The notes under the pieces are model-generated. The model worked only from the letters and a program-made list of their open reading frames with translations. It searched no databases and was not told the origin of the DNA. A DNA stretch of 64,000 bases from Chryseobacterium gotjawalense (GTDB lineage Bacteria; Bacteroidota; Bacteroidia; Flavobacteriales; Weeksellaceae): positions 1,550,001-1,614,000 of the forward strand of contig NZ_CP124855.1 of assembly GCF_030012525.1 (NCBI RefSeq), written 5' to 3'. Shown one piece after another: positions 62,304 to 64,000 of the stretch (the stretch's first letter is position 1; every line of letters starts with the position of its first letter). Made by a program: the position numbers and the translations under genes.

Positions 62304-63287
62304 ATGCTTCTCATCGATTCCCCTTCTCAGAATGCCTATTTCAATATTGCCTCGGAAGAATACCTGCTTCACCGCTTCCCGACGGAAGATATTTTCTTAT
62401 TGTACGTCAATGCGCCCTCGATTATCGTAGGAAAATTTCAAAATACCCTGGCCGAAATTAATCTCGACTATGTCAAGGAAAAAGAAATCAAAGTCGTGCG
62501 CCGGATGTCGGGTGGTGGAACAGTATATCACGATCTGGGAAACCTCAACTTTTCCTTCCATACCCTTTTGGGTCAGAATGATTTTGGTGACTTTTCTTTT
62601 TTCACCCAACCCGTGCTCAATATGCTGAATCAGTTAAATGTGCCCGCAGAATTAAAAGGCCGTAATGATTTATTGGTAGAGGGTAAAAAATTCAGTGGCA
62701 ACGCCAAACTCGCGCGCCATGGAAAAATGATTCAGCATGGCACCATCCTGCTGAATTCCGAAATGGAAGTGCTGGGTGAAGCGCTGAAAGTCAATCCTTT
62801 GAAATTCATCGACAAAGCCATTAAATCTACCCGCTCGCGTGTGACCAACCTCATCAATTATCTGCCCGAAGACACCACTACAGATCACCTTAAAAACCTG
62901 CTCACCGAAGAGATCATCAAAAATAATCCGGGCGCAGAACGGTATGAACTGACCGCAGAAGACCTACAGGGAATCCATCAGTTAATGGCAGAGAAATACG
63001 AAACCTGGGACTGGAATTTTGGATTTTCACCCAATTATAATTTCAAGAAAGCCATCAAAGTTCCAGCTGGTTTTATTGAAGTCCATTTAGACGTCGTACA
63101 GGGTTTCATTGAAAAAGCCAAAATATTCGGCGACTTCTTCGCCTCAAAACCGATTGAAGAACTGGAAGAACAGCTCATCGGACAAAAGCATGAAATCTCT
63201 GCTTTAAAAGAACTCCTGACCGCTGTTGACCTGACAGGGTATTTTGGAAAAGTCACCGTGGAGGAAGTGCTGGAAGGATTTAACTGA
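62304..63287 (+). CDS. lplA: Lipoate-protein ligase A
   Basis: The 327-residue protein has the LplA/BPL fold with the lipoate-AMP site VVRRMSGGGTVYHDLGNLNF (64-83) and the conserved Lys135 in SGNAKLARHG. A C-terminal accessory domain (about 245-327) follows, so the length is that of full two-domain LplA enzymes. It attaches scavenged lipoate to E2 and GcvH proteins using ATP in the cytoplasm. It is the only plus-strand gene in the window, with its own -7-like box and a terminator shared with the convergent YceI gene, and appears unrelated to the surface loci. Confidence 0.95.
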   Translation: MLLIDSPSQNAYFNIASEEYLLHRFPTEDIFLLYVNAPSIIVGKFQNTLAEINLDYVKEKEIKVVRRMSGGGTVYHDLGNLNFSFHTLLGQNDFGDFSFFTQPVLNMLNQLNVPAELKGRNDLLVEGKKFSGNAKLARHGKMIQHGTILLNSEMEVLGEALKVNPLKFIDKAIKSTRSRVTNLINYLPEDTTTDHLKNLLTEEIIKNNPGAERYELTAEDLQGIHQLMAEKYETWDWNFGFSPNYNFKKAIKVPAGFIEVHLDVVQGFIEKAKIFGDFFASKPIEELEEQLIGQKHEISALKELLTAVDLTGYFGKVTVEEVLEGFN

Positions 63288-63452
63288 CCCCAAATAAGAG
63301 CCTGGTAAAAAGGAAAATGAACCAGGAAAATAAAAGCAGATCAATTCCATATGAGCTCCATTAAGTGATTCTAAAGCTGATATCGAAGCCTTATTTCCCC
63401 AATACTATGTAAAACAGTTGCTTTTTAGACATCCCGGAGATCCATTTACATT

Positions 63453-63490
63453 AAAAAATCCGTCCCTTAAATGAGACGGATTTGCTTTTT
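63453..63490. terminator. Bidirectional terminator between lplA and the YceI-family gene
   Basis: AAATCCGTC (63456-63464) pairs perfectly with GACGGATTT (63475-63483) around ten bases, with a T-run on each strand (TTTGCTTTTT on the plus strand). The two convergent genes both point at it. Confidence 0.85.
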
Positions 63491-63514
63491 AAAACCAGTT
63501 CAAAATATTAAATA

Positions 63515-64000
63515 CTATTTCTTTTCCAAAGCTTTAATTAAAATCTGAAGATTCACCTCATCTTTGATCAAACCGTTGGCCAGTGGCAGCTGAAACTTCA
63601 CGCCGAAATCTTCTCTTTTAATATCTTTAGGTTCGGTCGCAATACTCGCTTCTGCACCTTTTACAGAAACATTTGCATTGAACTGCACCGGTTTTGTAAT
63701 TCCTTTGATGGTTAAATTTCCATCCAGAAGGGTATTATAGTCACCAGACTGATTGGGAGTGACTTTGGTAATTTCGTACGAGGCAGTCGGGAACTTATCA
63801 GCTTCGAAGAAATCTCCACTTTTCAAATGACCGTTTAGTTTCGCCAGTTGTTCCGGATCGTTTTTTAAATCTACAGAAGTCAAAGAATTCATGTCTGCCA
63901 CGAATTTGCCGCTTTCCAAAACGCCATCTTTCACGGTCAGATCACCACTTTCGAATTTAATAATTCCAAAATGGCTCGATTGTTCAGACTTCAGTACTTT
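63515..64000 (-). CDS. YceI-family protein, C-terminal part (cut by window edge)
   Basis: The frame stays open to the window end, giving 161 codons without a start. Reading in from the edge it shows SSHFGIIKFESGDLTVKDG, then ESGKFVADMNSLTSVDL, GDFFEADKFPTASYEITKV, GNLTIKGITKPVQF and REDFGVKFQLPLANGLIKDE. These are the successive strands of the YceI lipocalin-like barrel that binds polyprenoid chains. About 30-50 residues including the signal peptide are missing. A GTG at 63934 is an internal Val, not the start. Family members are usually secreted; the role here is unknown. Confidence 0.92.
   Translation of the reverse strand, partial: KVLKSEQSSHFGIIKFESGDLTVKDGVLESGKFVADMNSLTSVDLKNDPEQLAKLNGHLKSGDFFEADKFPTASYEITKVTPNQSGDYNTLLDGNLTIKGITKPVQFNANVSVKGAEASIATEPKDIKREDFGVKFQLPLANGLIKDEVNLQILIKALEKK

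Noticed and set aside
61787-62461. A 224-codon plus-strand reading frame before and into lplA
   Set aside because: It encodes His/Pro/Thr/Ser-rich low-complexity sequence from the degenerate repeat and runs into lplA in another frame.

Overview
The window looks like a chromosomal segment of a Weeksellaceae-type flavobacterium (Chryseobacterium/Kaistella-like). The evidence is moderate to low GC, Bacteroidota-style -7 boxes (TAnnTTTG), few Shine-Dalgarno sequences, a group of very large secreted proteins with type IX secretion (T9SS) C-terminal sorting domains, and a large surface-polysaccharide locus. No rRNA, tRNA or CRISPR array was seen.

Region 1 (1 to about 34.4 kb) is one continuous minus-strand polysaccharide locus, transcribed right to left. 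Its head (34.4 to 26.1 kb) holds a small membrane-anchored protein with a PID-type C-terminal signal, a PglC-like phosphoglycosyl transferase, PglD-like and PglE-like enzymes and a CapD/WbpM-type 4,6-dehydratase (together a full UDP-diacetylbacillosamine route), then a Wza-like export lipoprotein and a Wzc-like tyrosine kinase. Next come a split mannose-6-P isomerase/GDP-mannose pyrophosphorylase pair and a second sugar route: a soluble UDP-GlcNAc 4,6-dehydratase, two DegT-family proteins and a GNAT acyltransferase. The rest (21 kb to 1) contains two full sets of assembly genes. Each set has a Wzx flippase, a Wzy-like polymerase, several glycosyltransferases and a WbbJ-like O-acetyltransferase. 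Set B (11.8-21 kb) is very AT-rich and contains a damaged IS3 transposase. Set A (2-11.6 kb) ends with a WecA-like initiating transferase, an oxidoreductase, and rfbC and rfbB for dTDP-sugar synthesis.

Region 2 (34.8 to 61.6 kb) is an array of five very large secreted proteins (841 to 1808 aa), all on the minus strand. They have different N-terminal adhesin-like domains (glycine-rich, GEVED, FN3, Ig-like repeats, choice-of-anchor-D) but share one C-terminal module of about 480 aa that ends in a T9SS type A sorting domain. The array also contains a broken head of a sixth copy, orphan leaders, near-identical DNA segments in two of the C-termini, and an intact 1.6 kb insertion sequence. That IS lies between the stop codon of one gene and its terminator, has a 9 bp target duplication, and probably makes its transposase by -1 frameshifting.

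Region 3 (61.6 to 64 kb) returns to housekeeping genes: a repeat-rich spacer, lipoate-protein ligase on the plus strand, a shared bidirectional terminator, and a YceI-family protein cut by the window edge.

The polysaccharide locus would build and export one or two surface glycans. The T9SS proteins would be large surface adhesins next to it; any functional link between the two is inference.
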